A stretch of DNA of 64,000 bases. Source: Posidonia oceanica. Taxonomy: Eukaryota; Streptophyta; Magnoliopsida; Alismatales; Posidoniaceae. The position numbers and the translations under genes were made by a program. The notes beneath the pieces were generated by a model. That model ran no database searches. It saw only the letters and a list, made by a program, of their open reading frames with translations, and was not told where the DNA came from. Location: positions 6,138,001-6,202,000 of the forward strand of contig JAZBRS010000011.1 of the NCBI GenBank assembly GCA_037176725.1, given 5' to 3'. Below, piece after piece: positions 44,503-54,366 of the stretch (positions are counted from its first letter, which is position 1; each line of letters opens with the position of its first letter).

Positions 44503-45297
44503 CTAGGCGATCCCTTGGCCGTACCACCCGAGTGGAGTTCCCTTCACGTAGCCCCACCTATGATAGAGGTTCTCGACCATCCGCAAATGGTTGCTATGAA
44601 CGGCCAGAGAGTTGACACGTTCAAGATCAGGGATATAGTTAACCGGCTCAAACTGATTAATGCGGTACAAAGTGTCGGACAGCTTGGGATCAAATTGGAC
44701 AGTCTGCTGGGATACAGAAGAGACCACCTCGACTCGCTCCTTATCAAAGTTCTTCGCCATGACAACAACAACATCGTCGCCCCAGTGGAACTTGATCATG
44801 CGGTGGAGGGTCGAGGGGATGACTTGATGCTTATGCAGCCAAGGGCGCCCAAGTAGGAGGTTGAAAGTGGATTCCAAGTCAATGATGGAGAATTCCACAT
44901 CAAATACGACTAGGCCAATGGTAAGGGGAATAATTAGAATCCCTAAAGAGTCATGGTACGTGTTATCAAAAGCTGTCATTCCCTTTATAGCTGGCATGAT
45001 GTCCTCGGCTTTGAATCCGAGCTTCATTGCTGTGCACAATGGGCAGACATTAAGGCCCGAACCATTAGCAACTAGCGAAAGGGGAATGTGGAAGTTTTTG
45101 AATTGCACCATGACGAAGAAGGGTTGGTTGTGATTAATTCCCGCCGGAGGAAGCTCATCACTTGAAAAAGAGATGACCTGGGGCTCCGCAATCATACCCA
45201 CCATGCTATCAAGGGTTGTAGGCTCAATGGTTGGGGACACCTGTGCGGCTTGGAACATGCGGAGGAAAGCCTCACAGTGTTCGGAGGAAAGCCTCAC
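44503..45297 (-). pseudogene. Aspartic protease of element E, active-site Asp lost
   Basis: One open frame of 264 codons matches the protease of D: EPQVISFSSDELPPAGINHN, FVMVQFKNFHIPLSLVANGS, LNVCPLCTAMKLGF, FNLLLGRPWLHKHQVIPST. The active site reads V-A-N-G-S where D has V-D-N-G-S, so the catalytic Asp is gone (GAT to GCT). A 22-bp tandem duplication (GTTCGGAGGAAAGCCTCACA type, about 45261-45305) lies just before it. The copy could not process Gag-Pol. Confidence 0.85.
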
Positions 45298-45306
45298 AGT
45301 GTTCAG

Positions 45307-48258
45307 CTAGGCCGTAATATTAGCTGAAGGCTGGTCTTTTTTGGTGGTGGAAGGAGTGGATTTGGCAGAGGGTTCTGCAGAGGTGGGGCCAGAGGGTCGG
45401 TTTGCTGGTAGGGGTTGGCTTGCTAGTGGAGTGGGCTTTAGACGGCTAGGCCTGGCTACTGGTGCTGCAGGCCTGTAAACCCTCCCTGACCGCATGACTT
45501 CTGCACACATCTCTACGGCGTAGTCATATGGTACGCGATGGGTATCCCTAGTCAGGTTGACCACTAGGGGAGTATGAGCAGCAAGCTCAAGAGGGGCTAC
45601 CGGAGTGTTCACCGGTTGGTAGGGGGATTGGGAATACTGCTGGAAAGGCTGTGAGGGTTCTAGCTGGGGCCTAGCTAGCAGGCTAACAGGTTGAACTCGA
45701 GTGTGAGCTGCGTGCTCAAGAGGGGGTATTGGGATGTTGGCGACATGGTGGGGAAATTGGAGAGGCTGCTGGGATGGCCGTGGGGGTTCTTGTTGGGGCC
45801 TAGCTAGCAGGTGGACAGGGGGTTGAGCTTGAGGTTGCATGGTGGGCCACGCAGTAGAGCGCTCTGACCTGGCATCTAGTCGGATCATATGGATCCCCGA
45901 CTCGGAGCCAGCAAGTGCCACAAGATAGAGAGGGGAGGGCAAAGGTTCAAAAGCATCTTGAATAAGATCAGAAGGATCCACCATGGACTTAGCAGACCCG
46001 AAGAGGAAGACAAAATGTACACCTGAGGTCCCCATGCCTCCCAGGTTAGAATACTCCGGCAAAGGCTGGTGGACGATGCTAGGATGGGAGGATGCTGATC
46101 CTAATGCAGGTGAGGATGCTGGTGGAGGTGTAGAAGTGGATGCTGCCTCCTGTGTGTTGATAGTGATAACCTTTCGGTCTATCAAGTCCTAGATAGCTCC
46201 CCATAGAGTGAAGTAGCTGTCCGTCGAGTGCCTTACGACTCGATGGAAGTTGCAGAAAAGATTCGCTTTGTAGTAATGCGGAAGTGGGTCCAGTAATGGG
46301 CGAATCTCGGGGAGCCTAAGGAGTGACGCTACCTTAGGGAAGACGACACACAGCGGCTCCACTAATGGAGTGAAGCAACACTGGGGCCGTCTCTGCCCTT
46401 GGTGTTGTCCTTGTCAGACTAGTGCGGCAGGGTAGACCGGTCGGGCGGTGGTTGTGATCTGTGGAGTGGGGGGTGCCCTAGGTGCTGGTGCGTACACTAC
46501 CTGATTCGGGCCAGGCTGAGCCACCACATGGACGAGCACGGTAGGGGAGTCGACATATGCGACAGCGGTTCTTAGAGGATCCCTTCTCCTGGGGTGGTTG
46601 TTGTTGCTACCGTTGTTGTTGCTGGTGTTGCTGCTGCTACCACTATGGCTGTTGTTGGAGGTGGTGGCCTGCTTGGCAAATGCAGAGAGCGCAGGGATGT
46701 TTCCACTCCACAGCGAACTCTCCACACGAGTGCCAGCTTGAATCAAGAATGCAAATGTTGTGACTGGCTGAATGCTAAGCAGAGCCCCAGTGGATGGCTG
46801 CGCGCCTTAGATAACGATCTTGATAGACTCGTCATCAGAGGGCCTATCGCGAACCTGTGAGGCGAGGGCACACCAATGGCCGACGTACTCCCCGAACAGC
46901 TCGTTGGGCTTTTGCTTAGTGGCAACGGGGTCCTCGCAGTTAGGGTCCAAGTTCAGGTTGAGGGAGTATTGTTCCAAGAACACCTAACTAAGGTCATCCC
47001 AAGTCTTAATGGTGGCCATGTTAAGGGATGTGAACCACTTGAGGGCCGGGCCAGTCAGACTCTTTTGGAATAGGCAGATAAGCAACCTCTCATCAGCCTA
47101 AAGTTGAGCGAGATCTTCGCTGTACGCCATCAGATGAGAAATAGGGCAGCCTCTAGCATTATACTTGTCGAAGTTCGAGATGTGGAATTTCGATGGGAGC
47201 ACCGCCTCTGGAAAATAGTAGAGGTCCCGGAACTGGTAGGACTAGCAATCACCGCCTTGCACTTGATGAAGTGCCTTCTCCAGGTCACCCATCGGGTGAG
47301 GAAGGCATCTGGTGCAGCTGCCGTTGGTGATGGTGCAGTTGGGTTAGGGGTCACATACGTCGATTGGGTCACACCTAAGTGCTCCTCTGGGTCCACCATT
47401 ACGTCACCTGGTGATGCGATGTAAGGGCCAGCGGATCCGTGTGTGGGTGTAGTGCGTGCTGTGGGTGGTGGTATGCATACTGGGGAAGAACATGCTGATG
47501 CACAGGGTAGGGGTAGGCGGAATGCTGTGCGGTGGGTGGTGTAGAGTGCGGGAGCAGCAGCTACTGCACTGGCACGGTGCCAGGCAGCAGGCTAGAGGGG
47601 ACTGCACTCCAACCAACCTGAGGGGCTGGCCACCAGGTGGCAGAGTTACATGCTATGTAGTGAGTGGTGTGAATGCAGAAGGTAGAGGCTGCACCCCTAT
47701 CACCGGAGCAGTGAGTAGCTGAGGTGATGGCCAGGGCAGAGGTGCAGTGGGGAAAGCCTGGAATGCAGGAGCAAGGTACAGAGGAACCTTAGGAGCAGAG
47801 GGACCCAAGGAGGGGCGAACAGATAGAGCCATACCCTGGACTACCTGGGCAAGCTCCATCAGATGCTGGTACTACACCTCAGGGGGCCTGTCAGTGGGAA
47901 TGCTGAAGTGCAATGCCGGCGAGGGACCAGATCCAAGAGGCAAGGACACAGACTGTCCAAAAGGCAAGGATCGTATGGCTGAAGTCGCCATAGTAGAAGG
48001 GGTGTCAAAAGTGACATAGCCTTGGGAAAGAGGAGTCATGGGTGCCTCTGGAACACGAGTAGCAACCACCAAGATGGACTCGGTGACAGGATCCGGAGCA
48101 GGGAACATCTGCCAAGGCCCCACAGAGTATAGGGGTGCACCCTGCACCAGAGGGGGAGGCACTGGTGCCGAGACGGTCAAAGTGAGAGTCGGAGGGATCG
48201 AAGCGGAAATCCCCTCTAGGGCAACAGAAAACTGAGGCTCACCGGCGAACTGGGCCAT
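45307..48258 (-). pseudogene. gag: gag of element E
   Basis: The start is MAQFAGEPQFS (48258), as in D. The N-terminal part is open to 47872, followed by a Pro/His/Thr-rich region in broken frames (47859-47404) and a capsid core in several frames (about 47400-46750). Its Asn/Ser-rich tail and AYVDSPTVLVHV are at 46746-46414. The zinc knuckle near 46225-46270 reads CNFHRVVRHSTDSY, with Tyr in place of the last Cys of D. The C-terminal Pro/Gln-rich part is open at 46185-45307. Confidence 0.85.
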
Positions 48259-48651
48259 AACTGACCGAGAGCGAGTAAGAATATGGCTGCGATGGAAAAT
48301 GAGAGGATGGGTCCTAGGATGAGCTATCGTCGCAAAGGCGAACAGCTCGGGAGAGGGTGGTCGAGAAAAGGTGTCACGATAGGGGCGTCAGTGAAAGAAA
48401 AATCTCAAGCTCCGGCTAGGGAACTCGCTCATTGACCTGTGCAATAGACAAGACAAACAGGTGTTAAAACCTGAAGAAAAATGCAAGTGTTTTAATTGTG
48501 GCATGGATGGCATTCATGCAAATGTATGCTTTCTAGTATGCTCTCTCTCACCAATCTAGTGTGTCCTAGTAGGTTGTCTACTTCGGACATATCAACACAT
48601 CAAAAGGCATATATAAGCATGGCATGTGTATAAGTGGAGTGGCATAGCATA
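48259..48651 (-). other. Leader of element E (internally deleted)
   Basis: It keeps the gag-proximal leader block (CACCAATCTAGTGTGTCCTA, about 48551-48570) and a distal block (GCCTTTTGATGTGTTG on minus) that in D lie about 550 bp further apart. The part in between, with the PBS and LTR end, is missing. Confidence 0.75.
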
Positions 48652-50523
48652 TCTAGGTCTTTCTTGGCTAATCCGCTCTTGTATGGCTAATGTTGGCATA
48701 CAATGCCGGTTTATATTCTCCCTAAGGCGGTATGCAAGATGCAATTATAAACCATGCAAAGCTTAGCAAAACCTTGTTTAAAAGCGATTTATTAAAGTTT
48801 AAAATGCCACGAAGAGGTGAAAACAGGTCAGGAAAACATAACCAAGGTGTAAAACCTGAAAGCTAATGTTAAACTACGTACTAGAGTGCTTAAACATGCC
48901 CTAAAAGCAATCAAACACTAAAAACGAGGTTCGAGTCGAAGACGGCTCAAGGAAACAGTGTACAGTAAACTTAAAGCATTGGATGCTGGAAATACCAACG
49001 TCCTACGTTGAACGTTGGAGTAACCAACGTCCAACATAGGGGACAGAAAACCTGCAGGAAAAGCATGCTCATTTGGAAAACAGAGTTTGTAATGTGATGT
49101 AAAAGCTATGGACAGATAAACCATGCCAAAAGATCAAAGTAACAACTCAGAAGTCGAATGCAAGCGACAAATCTGTTTTAAACAAGCAGAGGGTGTTAAA
49201 CGCTGGGATGACCAACGTCTAACGTTGGAAGCTGGGATACCCAGTGTCCAACACCTGAACCTAGATTTTAGAAGAATGCATGCGTGCTAAATATGTAAAC
49301 ATGATGCAAATGCAATATGACAATAGGAGACATGTAGATCATGCTAAACAATCAAGACAGAAGCCAGTACGCACAGGATCAAGGAGACAAATCATTAGAA
49401 CTGGGTTCAGCCAAGCAGGAGTGTTAGACGCTAACATCCCTACGTCTTATGTAAGATGCAGGGAGTGTGGCGTCCAACACAGAGAAAGCAGAGGCATAAA
49501 ACTTAGCATGCAAACTGATAAAAAAATCATTGTATAAACCTGCAAATAACTGAAGGAAGATCTAGATGTCCACATGCACACATAGAGAAGATAAACATCT
49601 CAAATAAAAGAGATTATAGATGCCAAGATGCAAACCAACATACTGGGGTGTAAGATGCTAAGGGTACCAGCGTCTTACATAAGTCGCTAGCAACCATGCG
49701 TCTTACACCCAGGCTGGATATTTTTGAAAACCTGAAGAAGGAATTCAAGCCAAAAATCAAGATATGATTCCTAGCATGACATCCAAATGCATAAGGGAAA
49801 GCATGCAAGATATTAGATCATGTAGGACAGCATTCAAACCACAACAGTAAGGAAATAAGCTAACCAGAGACAACAGGGGTGTTGGACGCTGCCACAGGGC
49901 GCGTCCAACATTAGATGCACTAGCTCGTGCGTCTAACAGATCGAGATTCTTCCTGGCAAGAATCGATGCTCAAATCGATCCAAAATAGAAAACTAAATAG
50001 CTAGTGAGCATAAGCATGCAATAACAAACATGGACATGTATTTAAAACCAGAAATGAGCACGTGGATTGACCCACCCACCTCCTCCCTCTTGCCACCGGC
50101 GTTCATGGCGTTTCTGGCCATCTGAGAGGCCGGAAAGCCACGAAGCTTGGCTGTGAAGTGTTGCTACGATGAGGAAGGAGATGAGGGACGCATCGAGGAA
50201 GAAAAACTACCTGTATGCAGCCTGGTGGTGCTGTGTGCGCGGTTGCCAGAGTTGACGGATGGCGAGCTCGGATGGACGGCCTGGAAGTGAGGGAAACACA
50301 TGGGGAGGTTCCTCTCACACAGGGGGAGCTCTCTAGATCGCTCTGGGTGGCTGGGAGCCTCTAGTGCTCTCACAATTCTCACTGGTATGTGTGTCTGTGT
50401 GGATGGGTTGAGTTGGGCTGGTTTTGATCGGTCAAGCCTGCATAGAGGGTCCTGGTGGCAGGGCAAGGTGGGGAAGTCGTGGCAGGTCGTGGGCGGCATG
50501 GGTGCAAGGTTGTGGGAGGTGTT
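48652..50523 (-). repeat. 5' LTR remnant of element E with GGACGC palindromic modules
   Basis: On minus it includes GCTTTTAAACAAGGTTTTGC and AATATAAACCGGC, matching D at 52662-52736, and stops inside the conserved LTR block (AAGAAAGACC, about 48656-48670); the rest of the LTR 3' end is deleted. The other end is cut by D at 50523. ORFs at 50103-50532 (minus) are in a GC-rich part and show no family. Confidence 0.82.
48976..49943. repeat. Five near-palindromic modules at about 225-bp steps (LTR of E)
   Basis: Module centres lie near 49005, 49223, 49453, 49679 and 49908 (steps 218, 230, 226, 229). Examples of arms: CCAACGT-CTA-ACGTTGG (49212-49228); GTGTTAGACGC facing GCGTCCAACAC (49421-49431, 49470-49480); GTGTAAGATGC facing GCGTCTTACAC (49648-49658, 49698-49708); TGTTGGACGC facing GCGTCCAACA (49880-49889, 49901-49910). 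Confidence 0.9.
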
Positions 50524-50811
50524 TGTAGACACCCCATTTTGGCAGACTTTTGTTGGAGAATTTCTGGAAGCTTGCTCAGAAGTAGGTACGGCGATTCCTG
50601 TTCAAAACCAACCCAAAACCATCCAATTCCATTTCCCAAACCTAACTCAAACTTCAAACCAACCCAAGCCCATTTCTAAAACCAAAGCCCACAACCCTTC
50701 TTTCACAAACCCATAACCCCTTCTAAAACTCCAAAACCAATCCCACTTTACAACTTACCTTTAAACCCAACACACAAGCCCAGCCAGTCCAGCCCACTAG
50801 ATCTCACGAGA

Positions 50812-50893
50812 AGTTGCCGTTCACAGTGGCGACTAGTCTGTTGCCAATCTTAGTGGCGACTGGTTTAATCGCCATTTTGAGGGGCGACCAACT
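50812..50893. repeat. GGCGAC word cluster in the LTR of D
   Basis: AGTGGCGACT occurs twice (50824-50833 and 50851-50860), with TTGCCG, AATCGCCA and GGGGCGACC around them. The word is also the start of the PBS of D (TGGCGACT). Confidence 0.85.
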
Positions 50894-51738
50894 GTGAGTT
50901 TCAGAGCTTCGAACTCTCCCACCGCACACTCATTTGGACTCTTCTGGCCACCCTTTGCCGACCTGCTCCACACCGCGCATGCCATCTCCTCACCTACCAC
51001 GCCAATCTCACTGTGCTTGCTCCCGGGCACGCCACCTCTGGCCACCAACTCCAGAGCATGCCTCTGCCATCGTCCTCCTTGCCAATGGCCTTGTCGAACA
51101 AAACTGGTGGAAAACCCACCTTCACACTTCACCACACACATTTGCCTGAGCTTCCAGAGCGAAATTGAGAGCCTCCAGAGCATTCCCGACCTTTCCTTGA
51201 GCGTTCTAGAGTGATCCCAAGCCTCTCCACGCCGCACCGTTGCCTTCTTCTTACACACCGGCGAGCACTCCAACCTCTGTCTGCCAACTCCGGCAAAGCC
51301 TCAGAGGTAACACACCTCACCACATTACCAGCTTCCCAGACCTCTCCTCTTTAGCTTTAGATTAGTTGCTAGCCTTCTTGCGCTCTCGACCGTGCCAACG
51401 ACTGAGGAGGCGTAGCAATGCCGGTGAGTTGCCGGCGGAAGTGGGAAAGAGGCACGAGCCTCTCTCCTCGACCTGGGGATGTTCCCTCATGTCCTCCTCC
51501 ATGCCACGATGCTTCACAGCCAGCTCTTCGAGCCTTCGGTCGCCTCTGTGGCCGAAGCTTGATAGACAACGGCGGCGTAAAGTGGCAGAGGTGGGTGGAG
51601 CTCCTCGAGTCACCATTTTTCACACTGAAGGTATGGTTGGGTTCATGGGAATGCTGTCGTGCTTCCCTGATCCTCATCGGCATTTTTGGATTCGCCTAAG
51701 TGGCGAATTCCGACGTTGAAGTCTGATGAACGGACTGC

Positions 51739-52520
51739 CAGGTCAGGCGCCAGCGTGAGCGGCGACTGACCTGCAACCCGACCTGCCTGCCGGCCTGACT
51801 TTGAGGTGTTGCTCCAGCCGCCTCAAGGTCCCTTTTTGCATGTCTGATAGATGTTTGTAATCTTGGATGTTTGGTCTGTATGGCTGTATAGTTAGTTTTC
51901 CATTTCGTTTGAGCATGGGTTCTTGGTTCGTCCATGAACTTGGCTGTTTGAGCTACTGGAGTTGCAGGCCTGTTGCCAGTCCAACCGGCGACTCGGCTGC
52001 AACTCCGGTCTGCCCTCCGGCCAACTTCAAGCCTCTGTACCTCGCAACCCATTTGGCCATCTTACTCTTTGAATGCATGTTTCTACTCCTGGTGATGACA
52101 GCTTTAGCTCCATGTGTTTTATTTCAAGTTCTACTGTGATTATCTTGCTTGTTCTTGGCGATGAAAGCCTCTGCTTGGGAGGACTGTTAACGGTAGAGTC
52201 GCCTAATGCAGTGGCGACCAGCCTGGGCGCCGCTCTCTGTGGCAACTACGTTGGCTGCTGCTCTCAGCGGCGACCCACTCCGCAGTCCAAGCAGCGGGTG
52301 AGTCGCTGAATTTCCGCCTTGTCGCTTTGTTTTCTCGACTCATTTTTACTATGATCTTGATGTTGAGCATGTTGTCTGTAGTTCCTTGGCTTTAGTTTTC
52401 AATTTCATATCGCATTTGTACCTCCTTTCGTGGCCACGATCATTGCTGTGTGGGGAGCTAGGTCTGTGCCTCTGCTGCCAGTCCTACCGGCGACAGGCAC
52501 AGGCGCCTGTCAGACAGGCG
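51739..52520. repeat. Four near-palindromic modules with GGCGAC cores (LTR of D)
   Basis: Arms: CAGGTCA facing TGACCTG (51739-51745, 51767-51773); GGAGTTGCAG facing CTGCAACTCC (51958-51967, 51997-52006); AGTCGCC facing GGCGAC in 52194-52290; TGTGCCT facing AGGCACA (52465-52471, 52495-52501) with the palindrome ACAGGCGCCTGT (52499-52510). Each holds GGCGAC between or beside the arms. Steps are about 226, 268 and 240 bp. Confidence 0.85.
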
Positions 52521-52725
52521 ACCCATGCACTGATCTAGACAGTGTGCTTAGCTGCCTTTTTCATCGCATTTTGCTTGCTTCTTTCGATGTTTCTGATTCT
52601 AGTTTCGCTCTCTTGTTGTTTATCACCTCTTTACAATGTCTTGATTTTGCTTAATTGCTTTTAAACAAGGTTTGCTAAGCTTTGCATGGTTTATAATTGC
52701 ATCTTGCATACCGCCTTAGGGCGAA

Positions 52726-52731
52726 TATAAA
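52726..52731 (+). promoter_or_regulatory. Possible TATA box of element D
   Basis: TATAAA within AATATAAACCGGC, kept in the LTR remnant of E. B has TATAATAAA in a similar place. It is upstream of the conserved block. Confidence 0.35.
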
Positions 52732-52776
52732 CCGGCATTCATTCGCCAACATTTTGCCACACAATAGCAGATCAGT

Positions 52777-52842
52777 TAAGAAAGACCGATTCCTCGGGCA
52801 TGTCGAGGGTGCCTAACACCTTCCCTGCACGTAACAGGAGTC
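52777..52842 (+). repeat. Conserved LTR block (copy in D)
   Basis: AAGAAAGACCGATTCCTCGG, GGTGCCTAACACCTTCCC, ACAGGAGTCC. It is the least decayed copy by eye. Confidence 0.85.
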
Positions 52843-53149
52843 CTTACACTTTCTCTGGACCGCATTGACTTTGTGTCATCCATTTGCATTGGATTTTGCA
52901 TGCTTTCGAAACGCATATGTTTTCCTTGCACGTTCTTTATATGGTTTTCCTAGTTTTCCCGTTTTAGTAAATTAGGTGGCAACTCCCTTTCTTTTATTTT
53001 ATTTTCCTTTCGCGATCGTCTCTGTTTTCCAGTGTTTTCGAGTCGAAAATCTCTCCTCGGATCCAACCGCTAATAGTGACCTACTATCCGTCGGTGCACG
53101 TGAGCTCTGGCATTGTGCATGGACGTGCCGATTTTCTGGGTTACTACAA

Positions 53150-53168
53150 TGGCGACTCCGTTGGGGAT
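53150..53168 (+). other. Primer-binding site of element D
   Basis: TGGCGACTCCGTTGGGGAT, one base inside the LTR end. It closely resembles the tRNA-Arg-type site described for Ogre elements. Confidence 0.88.
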
Positions 53169-54366
53169 TCTAGACTCCGACTTTCATTTCCACTGTTCCG
53201 CTTCTTGTGTGGCTTATTTCTATGCTTAGCTTAGCAGTTATTGCCTTGTCTATTTGTTTATCGCATCATCCTTTATGCATTGCTTATCTCAGCACTTGAT
53301 TACCTTATCTGCTTATTTATTGCTTTAATTCATGCACTTTCCTTATTCTAGCATTCGATTGCCATGCTTGCATGATTATTGCTTTAATCCATGCCTTTTG
53401 TCTGATGCTTGGGTTATTTCACACAAGTATGTCATGTCACTCCCTTATGCACATGCCATGCTTGTAGGTGCCTTTTGATGTGTTGGTTGTCTTTCGTTTT
53501 CACTGATCATGCCCATAACACTAGCACATACCATGAGCATGCTTTTTGCAATGATGTATGATGTTTGCCTGCCATGCTTGGGTGATTTTCCTCCCCTTTT
53601 TGCGCTAAGCCTAAGGACAATTAGAGACTGATTGCTTCCCTCATGGCTAACTAAAAATGGCAAGTAAAATCAATTCTAGGTACAACTAGAGACCTCAACA
53701 CACCTACATCCCCTTTGAGTTAATAAAATATGCAAGATAAAAGACTTTAATCATTTGCATGAAGCATCATATAGGGCATGCATCTTCTCATCTGAGTCCA
53801 CCTACCTGTTTGAGAAGAATAGTTCTGGCCTCTTGTTCCACTACTTTGGCGTGGCCCAAGTCAGCCGATCTGCCCCCCTTGTTAGGAGTCGTGTCGGTGC
53901 TAGTGGAGGGTACCACCCATGCTTTGGCAGGGTCGGGGCCACCAATGTACCATCCCGTTACTGCCTGAGCTCTGGCCAGGATTTAGATAGGGACCTACTT
54001 TTTCTAGCCTGAGTCAGTGACCCGTACACCTGTGAGTGTCAAAAGTAGACCACCTACTAGGACACACTAGATTAGTGAGAGGGAGCATGCTAGAGAGCAT
54101 ACATGTCATTCATACCACAATTAAACACATTTGCATTTTACTTTCAGGTTCTAACCCCAGTTTCCATTTGTGTTGTGTCGAACAGAGGTCAGTGAGTGAG
54201 TTCCCTAGCTAGAGCTTGAGTTCTTTCCCTTACTGACACCCCTGTTGCGACACCTATTCTCGACCATCTCCTTCCGAGCTATCCGCTTTTGCGATGATAG
54301 CTCCTCTTAGGACTCGTCCCCTTACTTCTCGTCGCAGCCTTGTTCTCACTTGCTTTCGGTCAACGA
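53169..54366 (+). other. 5' leader of element D
   Basis: About 1.2 kb without a convincing ORF. It is colinear with the leader of A in inverted orientation (GCCTTTTGATGTG, CTAGATTAGTGAGAGGGAGC, CTTCCGAGCTATCCGCTTTT), and with the remnants in E. Confidence 0.8.

Larger units (their letters stand above)
38729..50523 (-). mobile_element. Element E: oldest Tat/Ogre-like element, interrupted by B and D
   Basis: Read right to left: a damaged 5' LTR remnant (50523-48652), a short leader, gag from 48258, protease, linker, RT-RH, archaeal RH, integrase ending at 39591, and the start of the 3' UTR. B cuts the 3' UTR at 38729; D cuts the LTR at 50523. The 3' LTR should lie left of B, outside the window. 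Its pol is closely similar to those of B and D. It has more frameshifts than B, consistent with greater age. Confidence 0.88.
50524..53148 (+). repeat. 5' LTR of element D (2625 bp)
   Basis: From TGTAGACACCCC to TTACTACA directly before the PBS. It has an AAACCC-rich start, a GC-rich part (50880-51720) whose ORFs have no known family, four GGCGAC modules (51739-52520), a TATAAA (52726-52731) in a context shared with E, and the conserved block. Confidence 0.9.

Noticed and set aside
50508..50523. GTTGTGGGAGGTGTT before TGTAGACACCCC read as PPT plus 3' LTR
   Set aside because: The LTR that follows ends with a PBS and a gag-pol on plus, so it is a 5' LTR; the sequence before it belongs to E.
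50300..51720. ORFs in the LTR of D and E (for example 50300-50716, 51366-51719)
   Set aside because: They are in GC-rich LTR sequence, open on both strands, and cross the D/E border; no family seen.
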